A stretch of 64,000 nt of DNA from positions 79,450 through 143,449 of the forward strand of contig DIMW01000011.1 of the NCBI GenBank assembly GCA_002425765.1, written 5' to 3'. Positions within the stretch are counted from its first letter, which is position 1, and each line of letters starts with the position of its first letter. This document shows positions 52,128 to 62,228 of the stretch, in pieces. The position numbers and the translations under genes are program-made. The notes under the pieces were generated by a model. It did not search any database. It was not told the DNA's origin and was given only the letters and a program-made list of their open reading frames with translations. The stretch is from Spirochaetaceae bacterium UBA5556. GTDB taxonomy: Bacteria; Spirochaetota; Spirochaetia; Treponematales; Rectinemataceae.

Positions 52128-53336
52128 ATGTACGAATTTTGTGCACCGACAAAAATTATATTCGGGGATGGATGCCTTTCCGAAACAGCTCCGCGAATTA
52201 AAAAAATGGGCGCGACCTGCGCGCTTCTCGTGACCGGCAGATCGAGCACCGCATCATCGGCCGGCTTTAAAAACCTCGGCAAAGAACTCGACGCGGAGGG
52301 CATCCGCTGGGTCCATTTCGCGGAAGTCGGCGCCGACCCCGAAACGACCATCGTCGATAGAGGGGCGGAGGTCTATCGCGCCAACGGCTGCGACGCCATT
52401 ATCGGTTTCGGCGGAGGAAGCCCCATCGACTGCGCAAAAGGTATCGCCGCGAGTGTGGCCGAAGGGCGACCGATTCGCGACTTTGTCGGCACTGGCCTGG
52501 CGTTTTCGGTGCCTGTCCCTCCGCTCGTGGCCATTCCGACAACCGCCGGCACGGGGACAGAGGTCACCAACGCCGCCGTGTTCACGGTCGTCGACGAAAA
52601 CGGCCACCGCAGCAAAAAAGGCACCTCGAGTCAGTTCTACTTTCCCCGGCTTGCGGTCGTGGACCCCCTTCTGCACGCGAGCATGCCTCCGTCCCTCACC
52701 GCGGCGACCGGCATGGACGCCCTCACGCACGCGATCGAGGCGTACGTCAGCCGGTTCCACACGCCGCTCAGCGACATGTACTGCCTCGAGGCGATCAGAT
52801 TGATCGGCCGCAGTCTGAGAGCGGCCTGCGAAAAAGCACCCCAACGCAGCATATCCATATCCGATAGCACGACCGCGGCCCCCTTTGCGCGGCGCGACAT
52901 GGCGATGGCCGCGACACTCGCGGGCGTCGCGCTTTCGCAGGCGGGACTGGGGATGGTGCACGGCTTCGCCCATCCGGTCGGCGCGATGACGGGCCTCGCG
53001 CACGGCCTCGCGAACGCGATCCTTTTGCCTTTCGTAATGAACGCGCTCATCCCCGACGCGGGCGAGCGGCTCTGTGATATAGGCGCGGCGCTCACGGACG
53101 ACAATGGTGAAAAGCGCCCAAGCGCGGAAGACACCGTGCGCGCGATCGCCCGCCTCGGACGCGATATCGGTATTCCCGACAACCTTGAGGCCGCGGGAGT
53201 GTCCATGACGTATTTTGAGAGCATCCTGACCGATGCCCTTTCCTACAGGAGGCGAAAAGCGAGCCCGCGCGCCTTTACCGACGCGGAGTTGCGCGCACTT
53301 CTTGAGCGCATGTATGGCGGGAAAGTGGAGGCATAA
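52128..53336 (+). CDS. iron-containing alcohol dehydrogenase
   Basis: A 402-residue group III dehydrogenase. The N-terminal domain has FGGGSPIDCAKG and PTTAGTGTEVTN for NAD(P) binding, and the metal region has DALTHAIEAYVS and MVHGFAHPVGAMTGLAHG with the conserved His residues. AAGGAG precedes the ATG. It follows the ClC gene by 12 bases. Substrate is unknown; short alcohols, aldehydes or lactaldehyde are typical. Confidence 0.93.
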   Translation: MYEFCAPTKIIFGDGCLSETAPRIKKMGATCALLVTGRSSTASSAGFKNLGKELDAEGIRWVHFAEVGADPETTIVDRGAEVYRANGCDAIIGFGGGSPIDCAKGIAASVAEGRPIRDFVGTGLAFSVPVPPLVAIPTTAGTGTEVTNAAVFTVVDENGHRSKKGTSSQFYFPRLAVVDPLLHASMPPSLTAATGMDALTHAIEAYVSRFHTPLSDMYCLEAIRLIGRSLRAACEKAPQRSISISDSTTAAPFARRDMAMAATLAGVALSQAGLGMVHGFAHPVGAMTGLAHGLANAILLPFVMNALIPDAGERLCDIGAALTDDNGEKRPSAEDTVRAIARLGRDIGIPDNLEAAGVSMTYFESILTDALSYRRRKASPRAFTDAELRALLERMYGGKVEA

Positions 53337-53440
53337 GAGCGGTGGCGCCCGCTCGGTGCGTGGCGCACGCGGGGCGCCCGTTCCCGGGGTGGCCGAAGGG
53401 GGAGGCGGTCCAGACAGGCGCTTCAAGGTTTTGCGGGCCG

Positions 53441-56400
53441 CTAATCCCGCTCGAACTCGAGGCGCGAGCCGCTCACGCCTTTTTTGACGACGATTCTCGA
53501 AGGAATGCGGCTGCAGAGTTCGTCCACATGCGAAATAATCGCGATCGTCTTGTCGCCGCGCAGTTCGTCCAGCACCGAAATGGCGAGCGAGAGCGACTCC
53601 TCATCGAGGCTCCCGAAGCCCTCGTCGATAAAGAGCGACTCGATGCGCTGCGCGCCCGCGCGTTCCTGAATCGAATCCGCGAGCCCGAGCGCCAGACTTA
53701 TCGCAAGCATGAATTTCTCGCCTCCGGAGAGCGTTCCCACGGGCCGACGCGCGCCATTCCACGCGTCGATCACAAAAAGTTCGAGCCCGATCTTCTGATT
53801 GCCGCTGCCGCTCAGGATGTCCGCCTCGACAATGTAGCGCCCGCTGCTCATGCGGTAGAGCCGCTCGGAGGCGCGCGCGGCGATTTCCCGAAACTGGAGG
53901 CCGAGCACATAGTTCTTGAAGGGCATTTTCCTCTGAGGATTGAGACTTCCGGAGAGCAGCCTGGCGAGTTTTTCCTGCCTGCCGAATTCCTGGACGGCCG
54001 CCGCGTATGCATTCTTGAGCGACTCGGCACGGGAGAGCTGCTGTCGCAGCCGCTCGAGCTCCGCACCGAGCCGCGCCCGCTCGCCGCGCAGTTCAGAGCC
54101 GGAAGCGTCGAGGGCCTTTTTGCGCTCCGCGAGAGCGGCGCAGGCCCCGATGAGCGCACGTTCTTCCTGTTCGAGTTCAAGCGGGGACAGGGGTTGCGCG
54201 CGCGCGGCGAGTGCTTCGTAGGACGCGCGCGTCCTCGCATAGGACTCCCGGAACATTGAAAGGGCCTTTTCTTCTTCTCGGATTCTATCTTGCGACCAAA
54301 GGGCGTCCAGAACATCCCCAATCAGATCGAAGGCCTCCTCTTCGCTGGTCGCGTGTGAAGAACAGATCACTTCAAATGACTGAGCGAGGTCGGTGAGGCG
54401 CCGCGAATCCGGCCCGAATTTCTCGGTCCGCGGCACACTGCGGGCAAGAACAACCAATGCGTTCCGAATGGATGCTTCGGTGGCCTGCCAGTGCCCTGGT
54501 TGGATTTGCGGATGAGGTTCCCGCGGAGGAGGCACCCCTTCGGAAGATTTCAGGACATGAAAAAGGCTCCCCACGTTCACTTTCTCGGTCTCATCGAGAA
54601 AGCGCCCGAAACCGGCAATAAACATCTCCCCTTTCGACGCGATTGTCGCCAGACGTATCTCGATTTCCGCGTTCGCCGCGCCGTAGGCTACCTGCCACTC
54701 CTGTGCGCGCGCCTCCGCCCGCGAAATTTCTTTTTGCAGGACGACAAGGCGCTCCTGTGTCTCTTCAAGGCGCGGCTGGGGGTCTTCGTTCCCCGCTTGT
54801 TCGGCAAAAGAGCTCAAGCGGGCTTCCAGTTCCGCGCATGCAATTTCGAGCGCCGCCTTTTCTTTCTGAATCCGGGCATAGTCACGTTCGGCCTTGTCGA
54901 GAGAACCCCGCGTCTGCTGCAATCTACCGCGCGCGTCGCGATAGTTTTTCAGTTCCCCTTCGAGAGCGCCCCGCCGTGATTCCAAACGTGCGCCGATCGA
55001 CTCGATCGTATCGCGTGACACAGCATCGATCGAAATATCCGCGCCATCGCCGGGAAACGCCCCTGCCTGGGCCTTCCATTCGTCCGATATTTTCCGCGCC
55101 ACAGTTTCAAGTTCCCGCATGAATTCCTGCAGACGACTCTCCAGGTTCTCTTTTTTCTGGATGAGGGCGGCGCGCGAGGATCGTATCGTTTCGACCGCTT
55201 CCTGAGCCTTCTTGAAGGTCTCTTCATTTGGTGCGTTCTCGGGGAGTCCCGCGGGCGTTGGGTGTTCCCGCGAGCCGCATACGGGGCAGGGCTCGCCGGC
55301 GACCAGCGAAGCGGCGAGAATGCCGGCCCGCGCGTGGCGGAGCTCTTCATCCATGCGGTCACGGTTTTTCTCGGCAGCGGCGAGGTCGCGGTCGGCGGAG
55401 AGAAGTGAATCTTCCGCGCTCTGAGTCTTACGTAAAGTTTCCGAGCGCTGCGCCCCAATCTTCTCTTCCTGCTCCACTAAATCCTTTATACGCTTGAGCG
55501 CCTCACCCGCCAAGAGATTCTTCTGAAGCCCTTCCTGTGCCCCAGGTTCGCCCGCCGCCACCGTATCCAGCCCGGCAATACTATTTTTCAGCGATACAAT
55601 TGTCTGTTCTTGCCGAGCGCATTGTTCAGTGGCGGTGCTCAGTCTTTGGAGCGCGTCCTGACGCTGGCGCTCAAGCCCCGCCTTCTGCCGCCACGCTTCC
55701 AACGCTTTTTGATAGAGCGCGGCGCGGCGCTGAAGCCCATCCTGCTCCTCCCTGAGGTGGGGCAGTTTTTCCTGTGTGGCCTCTATCTCACTTCTGTCCG
55801 ACTCAAGCCTCGCGAGCTCCGTCCCCGTTCGCAGGGCTTCTCCCAGAGCAAGGACAAGTTCATCGCGCTGACTGCCGGCTTGTCGGGCGAGGTTTCCAAG
55901 CGCGGCGAGAGTCTTCGCCGCCTCGAGCCGCTTTTGACGCTCGTCAAAGGCCGGTTTTGACTGTTCAATCTCCGAAAAAGCCTTCCATGCCGCGAGGAGC
56001 GATTGCCAGAACGCGAGCCGTTCACTTTTCTGCGCGATTTCGGTTTCCAGAAGAGAAGCATCGCGCGCTGCCGCCTCGATTCTGACGTCGAAGTCGAGGA
56101 GAGCCTTTTCGGATGCGGCTATGCGAGCATCGGGCTCTGTGCCCAACTCATTCGCGAGGCGTTCCAGTTCCTCGTTCTTCGCCTTCAGCGAAGAATCCAA
56201 CTGCAGAACTTTTCTGCGGGCGGTCTCCGTTACTTCATCATAAAGCCTGACATCGAAAAGCTTTTCGAGAATCTCGACCCGCTCCGTGGTCTTCATCTCG
56301 AGAAATTGCTGAAACTCTCCCTGAGGCAGGAGGACAATCTTCGAAAATTCGTCGGCGCTCAGGCGCAAAAGCTCGAGCAAAGACTGGTTCGCCGTGGTGG

Positions 56401-56791
56401 GCCGGTCGGCCAAGAGCTCGTATTTCTCTTCCCCATTCATCCGGTACAGCGCGACTTCGCCGGCGGCCTCGGTCTCCTTTCCTTTCCGATTCTGCTTTCT
56501 GTAAGGGAGACTTCGATATACCTTCCAGCGGGACGAAGAGGCGAAAAACGCGAATTCGACCCAGGGCTTGCTTCCCGCCGGCGAAAAACGCGAGGCGAGT
56601 TCCCGTTCGAGGGTGCTCCTCCCCCCGACGGCCTCGCCGTACAGCGCATAGGCGATCGCGTCGAAAATGGTGGTTTTGCCGGAGCCGGTCTTGCCATAGA
56701 TGAGGAAAAAGTCGTCGAGCGTGGAAAAATCGATGTCCTGGCGCTGGCGATACGGGCCGAAGTGTTCAAAGGAAAGCGTAAGGGGCCTCAT
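53441..56791 (-). CDS. sbcC: SbcC, DNA repair ATPase
   Basis: An 1116-residue SMC-like ATPase that with SbcD cuts hairpins and DNA ends. Walker A is YGKTGSGKTTIFDAIAYAL near the N-terminus; the Zn hook CPVC is about halfway, flanked by two long coiled-coils; the C-terminal signature is LSGGEKFMLAISLAL, and Walker B is LFIDEGFGSLDEESL. The ATG chosen (MRPLTLSF) overlaps the sbcD stop; the frame extends 27 codons further but those are not SbcC-like. Confidence 0.95.
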   Translation of the reverse strand: MRPLTLSFEHFGPYRQRQDIDFSTLDDFFLIYGKTGSGKTTIFDAIAYALYGEAVGGRSTLERELASRFSPAGSKPWVEFAFFASSSRWKVYRSLPYRKQNRKGKETEAAGEVALYRMNGEEKYELLADRPTTANQSLLELLRLSADEFSKIVLLPQGEFQQFLEMKTTERVEILEKLFDVRLYDEVTETARRKVLQLDSSLKAKNEELERLANELGTEPDARIAASEKALLDFDVRIEAAARDASLLETEIAQKSERLAFWQSLLAAWKAFSEIEQSKPAFDERQKRLEAAKTLAALGNLARQAGSQRDELVLALGEALRTGTELARLESDRSEIEATQEKLPHLREEQDGLQRRAALYQKALEAWRQKAGLERQRQDALQRLSTATEQCARQEQTIVSLKNSIAGLDTVAAGEPGAQEGLQKNLLAGEALKRIKDLVEQEEKIGAQRSETLRKTQSAEDSLLSADRDLAAAEKNRDRMDEELRHARAGILAASLVAGEPCPVCGSREHPTPAGLPENAPNEETFKKAQEAVETIRSSRAALIQKKENLESRLQEFMRELETVARKISDEWKAQAGAFPGDGADISIDAVSRDTIESIGARLESRRGALEGELKNYRDARGRLQQTRGSLDKAERDYARIQKEKAALEIACAELEARLSSFAEQAGNEDPQPRLEETQERLVVLQKEISRAEARAQEWQVAYGAANAEIEIRLATIASKGEMFIAGFGRFLDETEKVNVGSLFHVLKSSEGVPPPREPHPQIQPGHWQATEASIRNALVVLARSVPRTEKFGPDSRRLTDLAQSFEVICSSHATSEEEAFDLIGDVLDALWSQDRIREEEKALSMFRESYARTRASYEALAARAQPLSPLELEQEERALIGACAALAERKKALDASGSELRGERARLGAELERLRQQLSRAESLKNAYAAAVQEFGRQEKLARLLSGSLNPQRKMPFKNYVLGLQFREIAARASERLYRMSSGRYIVEADILSGSGNQKIGLELFVIDAWNGARRPVGTLSGGEKFMLAISLALGLADSIQERAGAQRIESLFIDEGFGSLDEESLSLAISVLDELRGDKTIAIISHVDELCSRIPSRIVVKKGVSGSRLEFERD

Positions 56792-58059
56792 GCGAGCTCC
56801 TGTTCCGCTTCCGCGAGAAGCGACTCGAAGGCCTTCATCATCTCTTCTGGCGGAGGTTCTTCGAGAATACACTCGGCAAAAGAGACGAAATCCCTGAGCG
56901 CCGTGGCGTGGCGCGTACCTTCGCGCGAGAGGCCGGGCGCCCGCCGGCTTTCCGCATCTGAAGATGATTCAGATCCGGACATTCCATCGGGCCCGGCTCC
57001 TGCGGCCACTTTCTCAAAGGCTTCCTGGCGCACGGATGTGAGATTGGGAAAGCGCGCGGCAAGCTCATTGAACGCGTTATAGACAGGATTCGCATCCGTA
57101 AGGATCACTTCGACATAATCCGAATCGGAGGGGGACGACTCCTCCGTCAGTTGTTTGAAGGTGCCGCGCACGCGCCTGAACGCGTGCAGCGGCTCCAGGA
57201 TGACGGGCCTGATCTCCAAAGCCCTCGACGCGGCGTCGAGTTCGATATACAAAAAACCTTTCCCGCCGCCTCCGTCCCCGAAGGACATCGCCATGGGCGC
57301 ACCCGAGTACCATATCTTCGGGGACAGGGACTGCATCCGGTGCAGATGCCCCAGCGCGACATAGTCAAAATCTTCGAACAGGTTGGAAGGGACCGCCTCG
57401 GCGCCGCCCACGAAGGGAGTATCCGATTCGCTGAGCGCCGCTCCACGGACATAGCAGTGCGCCGCGAGAATATTCAAGTCATACTCGCCGAAACGGGGAC
57501 GGAGCTGCGCGACGATATTCGCCATGCGTTCCGCCATGGAGCCGTCGCCTTGGATAAGAGCGGCCGCCCCTTCCGCCTCCTGCCCCTTCCCGTTTTCATT
57601 CAGGCTCCGCCGGAATTCATGGTACGCGCCGAGGGTCACGAAGGGCAGCGCCCACACCGCGGCCCGCTTCTCCTCTCTTTCCAGCACCAGCGCGGGGTCG
57701 CGCCCTACTTCGCTCACCAGGTGGATGCCGACCGCTTCGAACAGTTCCGCCGCGAACGCGACGCGGCGCGGCGAGTCGTGGTTTCCCGGAATGACGAGGA
57801 TGCGGGCTTGTTCCCGCAGGGCGCGCCGAAGCTCGGCCATGAAACGCCCGAACATGGTCTGCGCGCTCTCGGACGGGATGCTCCGGTCGAACACGTCGCC
57901 AGAGATGATGACAAGATCGGGCTTCATGCGCTCGGCCTGAAGGACAATCTGGCCGAGCGCATGCGCCTGATCCTCCGCCAGGTCCCGCGACCTGAGACTT
58001 TTCCCCAGGTGAAGGTCGGATATATGAAAAATTTTGAATATATTATCGGTCCCCGGCAT
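56788..58059 (-). CDS. sbcD: SbcD, DNA repair exonuclease
   Basis: A 423-residue calcineurin-like nuclease. FHISDLHLGK, GDVFDRSIPS, PGNHDSPRRV, AHCYVRGA and ALGHLHRMQ carry the metal ligands of Mre11-type enzymes. The ATG at MPGTDNIFK is used, with AAAGGAAAG upstream; 62 extra codons before it lack homology. The C-terminal 90 residues are variable with a Ser/Asp-rich stretch. It is coupled to sbcC by a 4-base overlap. Confidence 0.95.
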   Translation of the reverse strand: MPGTDNIFKIFHISDLHLGKSLRSRDLAEDQAHALGQIVLQAERMKPDLVIISGDVFDRSIPSESAQTMFGRFMAELRRALREQARILVIPGNHDSPRRVAFAAELFEAVGIHLVSEVGRDPALVLEREEKRAAVWALPFVTLGAYHEFRRSLNENGKGQEAEGAAALIQGDGSMAERMANIVAQLRPRFGEYDLNILAAHCYVRGAALSESDTPFVGGAEAVPSNLFEDFDYVALGHLHRMQSLSPKIWYSGAPMAMSFGDGGGGKGFLYIELDAASRALEIRPVILEPLHAFRRVRGTFKQLTEESSPSDSDYVEVILTDANPVYNAFNELAARFPNLTSVRQEAFEKVAAGAGPDGMSGSESSSDAESRRAPGLSREGTRHATALRDFVSFAECILEEPPPEEMMKAFESLLAEAEQELA

Positions 58060-58244
58060 CAAAAATCTTTCCTTTCGCCAGTCAGTGTAGTATGTTTTTA
58101 GACGGGGCTCAATTCCAGGAAAAGGACAGAGGGATGCCCGCCCGAGACGCTCGTCGGCGTCGCGGTGTTGCGGGCTCGATGTCCCGCCTGTGACGCGCTC
58201 CGTGCGTCGGGCCCCGCCAACAATGCTCAAAAAGGAGTTCTGCA

Positions 58245-59225
58245 ATGCTCTACCGTCGATTAGGTTCCGCAGGAATTAAAGTATCGGTGCTGTCGCTCGG
58301 CTCGTGGGTCACCTACGGTTCGCAGGTCGATGTCGACGCCGCGACAGAGATGCTCAAATATGCCTATGATCACGGCATAAATTTTTTCGACAACGCCGAA
58401 GTCTACGCAGGAGGCAAATCCGAGACCATCATGGGCCAGGCTTTCCGCAAACTCGGCTTCAGGCGCGGCTCATACCTTATTTCAACCAAGCTTTTCTGGG
58501 GTATCAATGAGGGCCCGAACGAGAAAAACACGCTCAACCGGAAATATCTTCTCGAAGGCATCGAGGGAAGCCTCGACCGTCTCGGTATGAAATATGTCGA
58601 TCTTCTGTTCTGCCACCGGCCAGACCCCGACACCCCGATCGAGGAGACCGTATGGGCCATGCACGACATCGTCTCTTCCGGCAAGGCGCTCTACTGGGGC
58701 ACGAGCGAGTGGTCCGCCGAGCAGATCCGCGAGGCATGGGAGATCGCCGACAGGCGCAATCTCAGAAAACCGCAGATGGAGCAGCCGCAGTACAGCATGC
58801 TCGTCCGCGCAAAAGTCGAAAAGGAGTTCGCGCGGCTCTACCAGGGCACAGGACTTGGCCTCACCACCTTCAGCCCCCTCGCGTCGGGACTTCTGTCGGG
58901 AAAATACAGGGATGGCATTCCCAAAGACTCGCGGTTCGCTCTTCCGGGGTATGACTGGCTCAAGGACCGCTGGTACCACGACGAAGCCATCGCGACCATC
59001 GAAAAACTGCGCCCGATCGCCGAATCGCTCGGCTGCACGATGAGCCAGCTCGCCCTCGCCTGGGTCGCGCGCAATCCGAACGTGAGCACGGTCATCACGG
59101 GCGCGAGCCGCCTCTCCCAGCTCGAAGAGAACCTCGGCGCGCTCGAGGTGTTGCCGAAGCTGACGCCGGAAGTACTGAAAAAGATAGATACCGCACTTGA
59201 GCCTCTGCTTGAGAGGCAGGTCTGA
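58245..59225 (+). CDS. aldo/keto reductase, potassium-channel-beta type
   Basis: A 326-residue NADPH-dependent reductase. The catalytic Asp and Tyr are in NFFDNAEVYAGG, the Lys in LISTKLFWG, and the His in LLFCHRPDP. It opens with LGSAGIKVSVLSLGSW and ends with VITGASRLSQLEENL. The length and GxSxW (YWGTSEWSAEQI) fit the Kv-beta-like/YghZ group. AAGGAG precedes the ATG. Substrate unknown; such enzymes often act on sugars or toxic aldehydes. Confidence 0.93.
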   Translation: MLYRRLGSAGIKVSVLSLGSWVTYGSQVDVDAATEMLKYAYDHGINFFDNAEVYAGGKSETIMGQAFRKLGFRRGSYLISTKLFWGINEGPNEKNTLNRKYLLEGIEGSLDRLGMKYVDLLFCHRPDPDTPIEETVWAMHDIVSSGKALYWGTSEWSAEQIREAWEIADRRNLRKPQMEQPQYSMLVRAKVEKEFARLYQGTGLGLTTFSPLASGLLSGKYRDGIPKDSRFALPGYDWLKDRWYHDEAIATIEKLRPIAESLGCTMSQLALAWVARNPNVSTVITGASRLSQLEENLGALEVLPKLTPEVLKKIDTALEPLLERQV

Positions 59226-59288
59226 ACGTCTCAAGGGTTAATAAAGGAGAGTCGCCCGCGCGCCCGTCTTCAATGCCCGAATTCGGGA

Positions 59289-59936
59289 CTACCTTTTTAT
59301 CTCTCCAAGCTGAACTTCGATGAGCGCGGGTTCTCCAAGATGAGCCGATTCACAGAATGTCCGGGCAAAGTTTTTTACCCCATCCTCTATGGCGGTCTGG
59401 ACGGAGGGCTCTTCAAGTGTCGCTTTCGCGCGCGCCATCAGGTCATTTGAAAGTGCGCTCTGCATGCGCGCGGCCTCTTCCTTGAGCTTGAACATGGTAT
59501 TCGTAAGAATATTCGAATTCTCGGTGATAATCTCAATCGTATTTGTATGCACGGCCGGTAAAAGGCAGTCTGGCGCGGGAGTCGAAATCGCGAGTCGACG
59601 CGCTCTGGCATCCCAACGAACTGACCAGGCCGAGGGATCCGAAGCGGGGATGACATAGGTTATGTCGGCCATCGCGCTCAGACGAATTTTCGCTTTTATA
59701 TTGAATATCGCGAGCAGCTTGGCCGTAAATTCCTTCGAGGCTTCGTAGCGCTCCTGCGTGGTCGCCGCGACCACCATCGGCTGTGGTTCGAGTTTTTCCA
59801 GGTAGAGGGTAAATTGCGATCGTACATCGGGCTGAGAATGTGCCAGCACGTCCACGATGACCACCGTGGCAAGCGCAAGCGCAAGCGTCACTATAAAAAG
59901 AAGCACAACTGACGTAGAAAGGCGTACACGATCCAT
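59289..59936 (-). CDS. membrane-anchored protein, DUF4230-like
   Basis: A 215-residue protein with one N-terminal helix (residues 9-30, VVLLFIVTLALALATVVIV) and an outer domain. The pattern (ERYEASKEF, KLLAIFNIKAKIRLSAMADITYVIP) and the helical C-terminus (ARMQSALSNDLMARAKATL) resembles DUF4230 proteins, but this is a weak match. It ends a run with the C69 peptidase gene, 3 bases after its stop, so it is likely co-transcribed with it. Confidence 0.65.
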   Translation of the reverse strand: MDRVRLSTSVVLLFIVTLALALATVVIVDVLAHSQPDVRSQFTLYLEKLEPQPMVVAATTQERYEASKEFTAKLLAIFNIKAKIRLSAMADITYVIPASDPSAWSVRWDARARRLAISTPAPDCLLPAVHTNTIEIITENSNILTNTMFKLKEEAARMQSALSNDLMARAKATLEEPSVQTAIEDGVKNFARTFCESAHLGEPALIEVQLGEIKR

Positions 59937-59939
59937 CGT

Positions 59940-61235
59940 TCAGTCCCCCCAGCGCTCCTCCCATTCACCCACAATCGCAACCACCTCATTGGCATACACA
60001 GAGAGAACACGTTCCGGAGAGGTTTTTTCTTTCAAAATTGAATCGAAGGCCTGACGCGCCACCTTGATGATCGATCTCTGCGCTTCATCCCTCGACTGCA
60101 CAAACGATGTCTGATTCGAGAGCCCCAGCCGGTGAGCGCGCTCCACCCACCTTTTACGCGCGCTCCAGTAGGCATACCCTTCCTCCGCCTTCGTTTCCCC
60201 GGGAACCGGCTTCCATAGTGAATAGAACCGGCCCTCCTTGAGAATGGCTGGCTTGTACAGCGACACGCAGGGATATGAACTGTTCGTATACCACACAATC
60301 GCGCCGCCGGGCAAATATTCCACGGCCATCGACGCCGTCGTCGCGCTCTTTGGAAACACCCCCGGATGCACGCAGAGATTTTTCATGCGGCCGAGGAATG
60401 GCCCTGGTTTGGGTGCTCCGCCGTGAGAACGCAAAAGTGTGAAAAGTCCCTCGATCGTCCCCCTCCGCGCGCCTCCCTGCTCCGGACCGCCCGCCGCTAT
60501 GCGCATGAGCCCTCCCAGTGCCTGCGATCTTCGCTGCTCGCCCTTCGTAAAAAAAAGATATTTGCCATCCTCTACATGCTTTTTCCAGGAACTGCGCTGC
60601 CCTTTGCGCCCGGGATCGGCTTCATCGGAGCACGCGGCCCGTTCGTTGACGGGAGCGATCTCTTTCCGGGTCTGCGCGTCGAGACGCTTGTAATCATCTT
60701 CAATGCAATACACATTGGAGATCGCGTCCGCGATCATTGCCGTGCGCCAAGCCCAGCGATTGCCCGCCGTCTCGATGACGTACGCTTCCTCCGTATCTGC
60801 GGCAAGAAAACTGTTGCTGTAGACGAGCTTGCCTTTGTATGCCCCGTTCCCGCCCTGAGGATGCTTTTCGACGAAAGAAGTGATGAAGTCCACGGCCTCT
60901 TTTGCCGTCGCGCATCCGGAAAGCGCCGCCCGAAGGATGTCCATGCCGAGCACCCCGTTCTCGGCCGGCTTGAAGCGGGAAAAGACCGCTTCGTTCCCGA
61001 TCGCAAGGCCTTTGTTATTGATGCCCATCTCGCCGCCACTCATCCATGACGGCTTGGAAAGAAGCATCGCATGGCCCTCGTCCGAAAATTCGACTCCCTC
61101 CCTTATGTGGCCGGTTCCCGGTTCGCGCGGCGGAATATGGACAAGAGTCTGCGGCTCTTCCGGATCCCGGTCCGAATTTTTGCCAAAAATGAGAGGTTCC
61201 CCTGCACTGTCGTGCAGAACAAGAGTATCACACAT
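59940..61235 (-). CDS. C69-family peptidase (dipeptidase/secernin-like)
   Basis: A 431-residue Ntn-hydrolase. The chosen ATG gives MCDTLV, so the Cys at position 2 becomes the N-terminal nucleophile after removal of Met, as in family C69. FGKNSDRDPEEPQ, GGEMGINNKGLAIGNEAVF and YVIETAGNRWAWR are typical. A frame 27 codons longer exists, but it would bury the Cys. GAGGAGG lies 11 bases upstream. Likely substrates are dipeptides; no signal peptide is seen, so it is probably cytoplasmic. Confidence 0.88.
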   Translation of the reverse strand: MCDTLVLHDSAGEPLIFGKNSDRDPEEPQTLVHIPPREPGTGHIREGVEFSDEGHAMLLSKPSWMSGGEMGINNKGLAIGNEAVFSRFKPAENGVLGMDILRAALSGCATAKEAVDFITSFVEKHPQGGNGAYKGKLVYSNSFLAADTEEAYVIETAGNRWAWRTAMIADAISNVYCIEDDYKRLDAQTRKEIAPVNERAACSDEADPGRKGQRSSWKKHVEDGKYLFFTKGEQRRSQALGGLMRIAAGGPEQGGARRGTIEGLFTLLRSHGGAPKPGPFLGRMKNLCVHPGVFPKSATTASMAVEYLPGGAIVWYTNSSYPCVSLYKPAILKEGRFYSLWKPVPGETKAEEGYAYWSARKRWVERAHRLGLSNQTSFVQSRDEAQRSIIKVARQAFDSILKEKTSPERVLSVYANEVVAIVGEWEERWGD

Positions 61236-61344
61236 GGGCTTGCATACCTCCTCGGGTGGATTGTCCCGCTGCAAGTCAACAATAGTATGGTATATCAACT
61301 CCCAATATTCACGCAAGCTGAAAAGTCTGGTATCCTAAAGAGCG

Positions 61345-62226
61345 ATGAACGTTATTAAACACCTCTTCCCCGTGCTCCGAAACATCGTGCTATCCCTAAC
61401 CCTTCTTCTCGCGGGCGGCGTTTCCGTATCCGCGCAGACTTCGTCCGCGCCGCCCCGGAATCCGTCATCGGTCGGCGACTTTCAGCTGGACACCCCGGGG
61501 GTCCTCGCGGAAAATCAAGACCTTTTACCGGGAGTCCCCTTCCCGGCGGCGCTGAGCCAGAGCGCGGTGCAGGCTTTCCTGGTGCTCCGTGACAGTGTAT
61601 ACAATGGCGCTGCCCCGGAATCCGTCGACGCGCAGGCGGCCTCTCTCTTGAGAAATATCGACGGACAACAACTTCCGGCGAACGACCGGGCCTTGCTCGA
61701 AGCGCGCGTCGCGTATCTCGCCGGCCGCTCCTGGAACGATCACAAAAATAAAAAGAAGGCCGTGCCCTGGTTCGAACAGGCCATCGACGCCGCACACGCA
61801 ATGATCAAGCTCGATGGAGAAACGCCAACCGCTCTCGTCGCGCTCGCAGAACCTCTGGGGGAACTCAGCCTTTTGAAGGATTTGGGGTTTTTGATCAGCA
61901 ATGGGCCGAAAGTCGGCCAGTACGCAAACAAAGCCCTGGAGACCGACCCGAAGAATACCAAGGCGTGGCTTCTGAAAGCGAGCGCGCTCGCCTATCCTCC
62001 GCCGATCTGGGGCGGAAACTACAAAAAAGCGCTGGAGACCTATGCCTCCATCCTGCCGATGGCCGAGGCCGGCATGCCAAAAGAGGTGATTTTCGACCTC
62101 CGCGTCGGTATCGCGACGGCATACGCCAACCTCAAGCTTCCTGAACACGCGAGATGGTGGTTCAAAGCGGCGCTCGAGCTATATCCTCAAAATCCATATG
62201 CAAAAAGCGAATTGGAGAAATTGTAA
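61345..62226 (+). CDS. periplasmic TPR-repeat protein
   Basis: A 293-residue protein with a signal peptide (residues 10-30, ending SVSAQ) and a helical mature region with repeats typical of TPR: KAVPWFEQAIDAAHAMIKLDGETPTAL, YANKALETDPKNTKAWLLKAS and HARWWFKAALELYPQNPYAKSEL. AYPPPIWGGNYKKALE resembles TatT-like TPR proteins of spirochaetes. A protein-protein contact role in the periplasm is likely. It ends two bases before the glycosyltransferase gene. Confidence 0.75.
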   Translation: MNVIKHLFPVLRNIVLSLTLLLAGGVSVSAQTSSAPPRNPSSVGDFQLDTPGVLAENQDLLPGVPFPAALSQSAVQAFLVLRDSVYNGAAPESVDAQAASLLRNIDGQQLPANDRALLEARVAYLAGRSWNDHKNKKKAVPWFEQAIDAAHAMIKLDGETPTALVALAEPLGELSLLKDLGFLISNGPKVGQYANKALETDPKNTKAWLLKASALAYPPPIWGGNYKKALETYASILPMAEAGMPKEVIFDLRVGIATAYANLKLPEHARWWFKAALELYPQNPYAKSELEKL

Positions 62227-62228
62227 CC

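Noticed and set aside
59277..59288. CCCGAATTCGGG palindrome as a terminator after the aldo/keto reductase gene
   Set aside because: The stem has no room for a loop and the T-run is six bases away; too weak to call.
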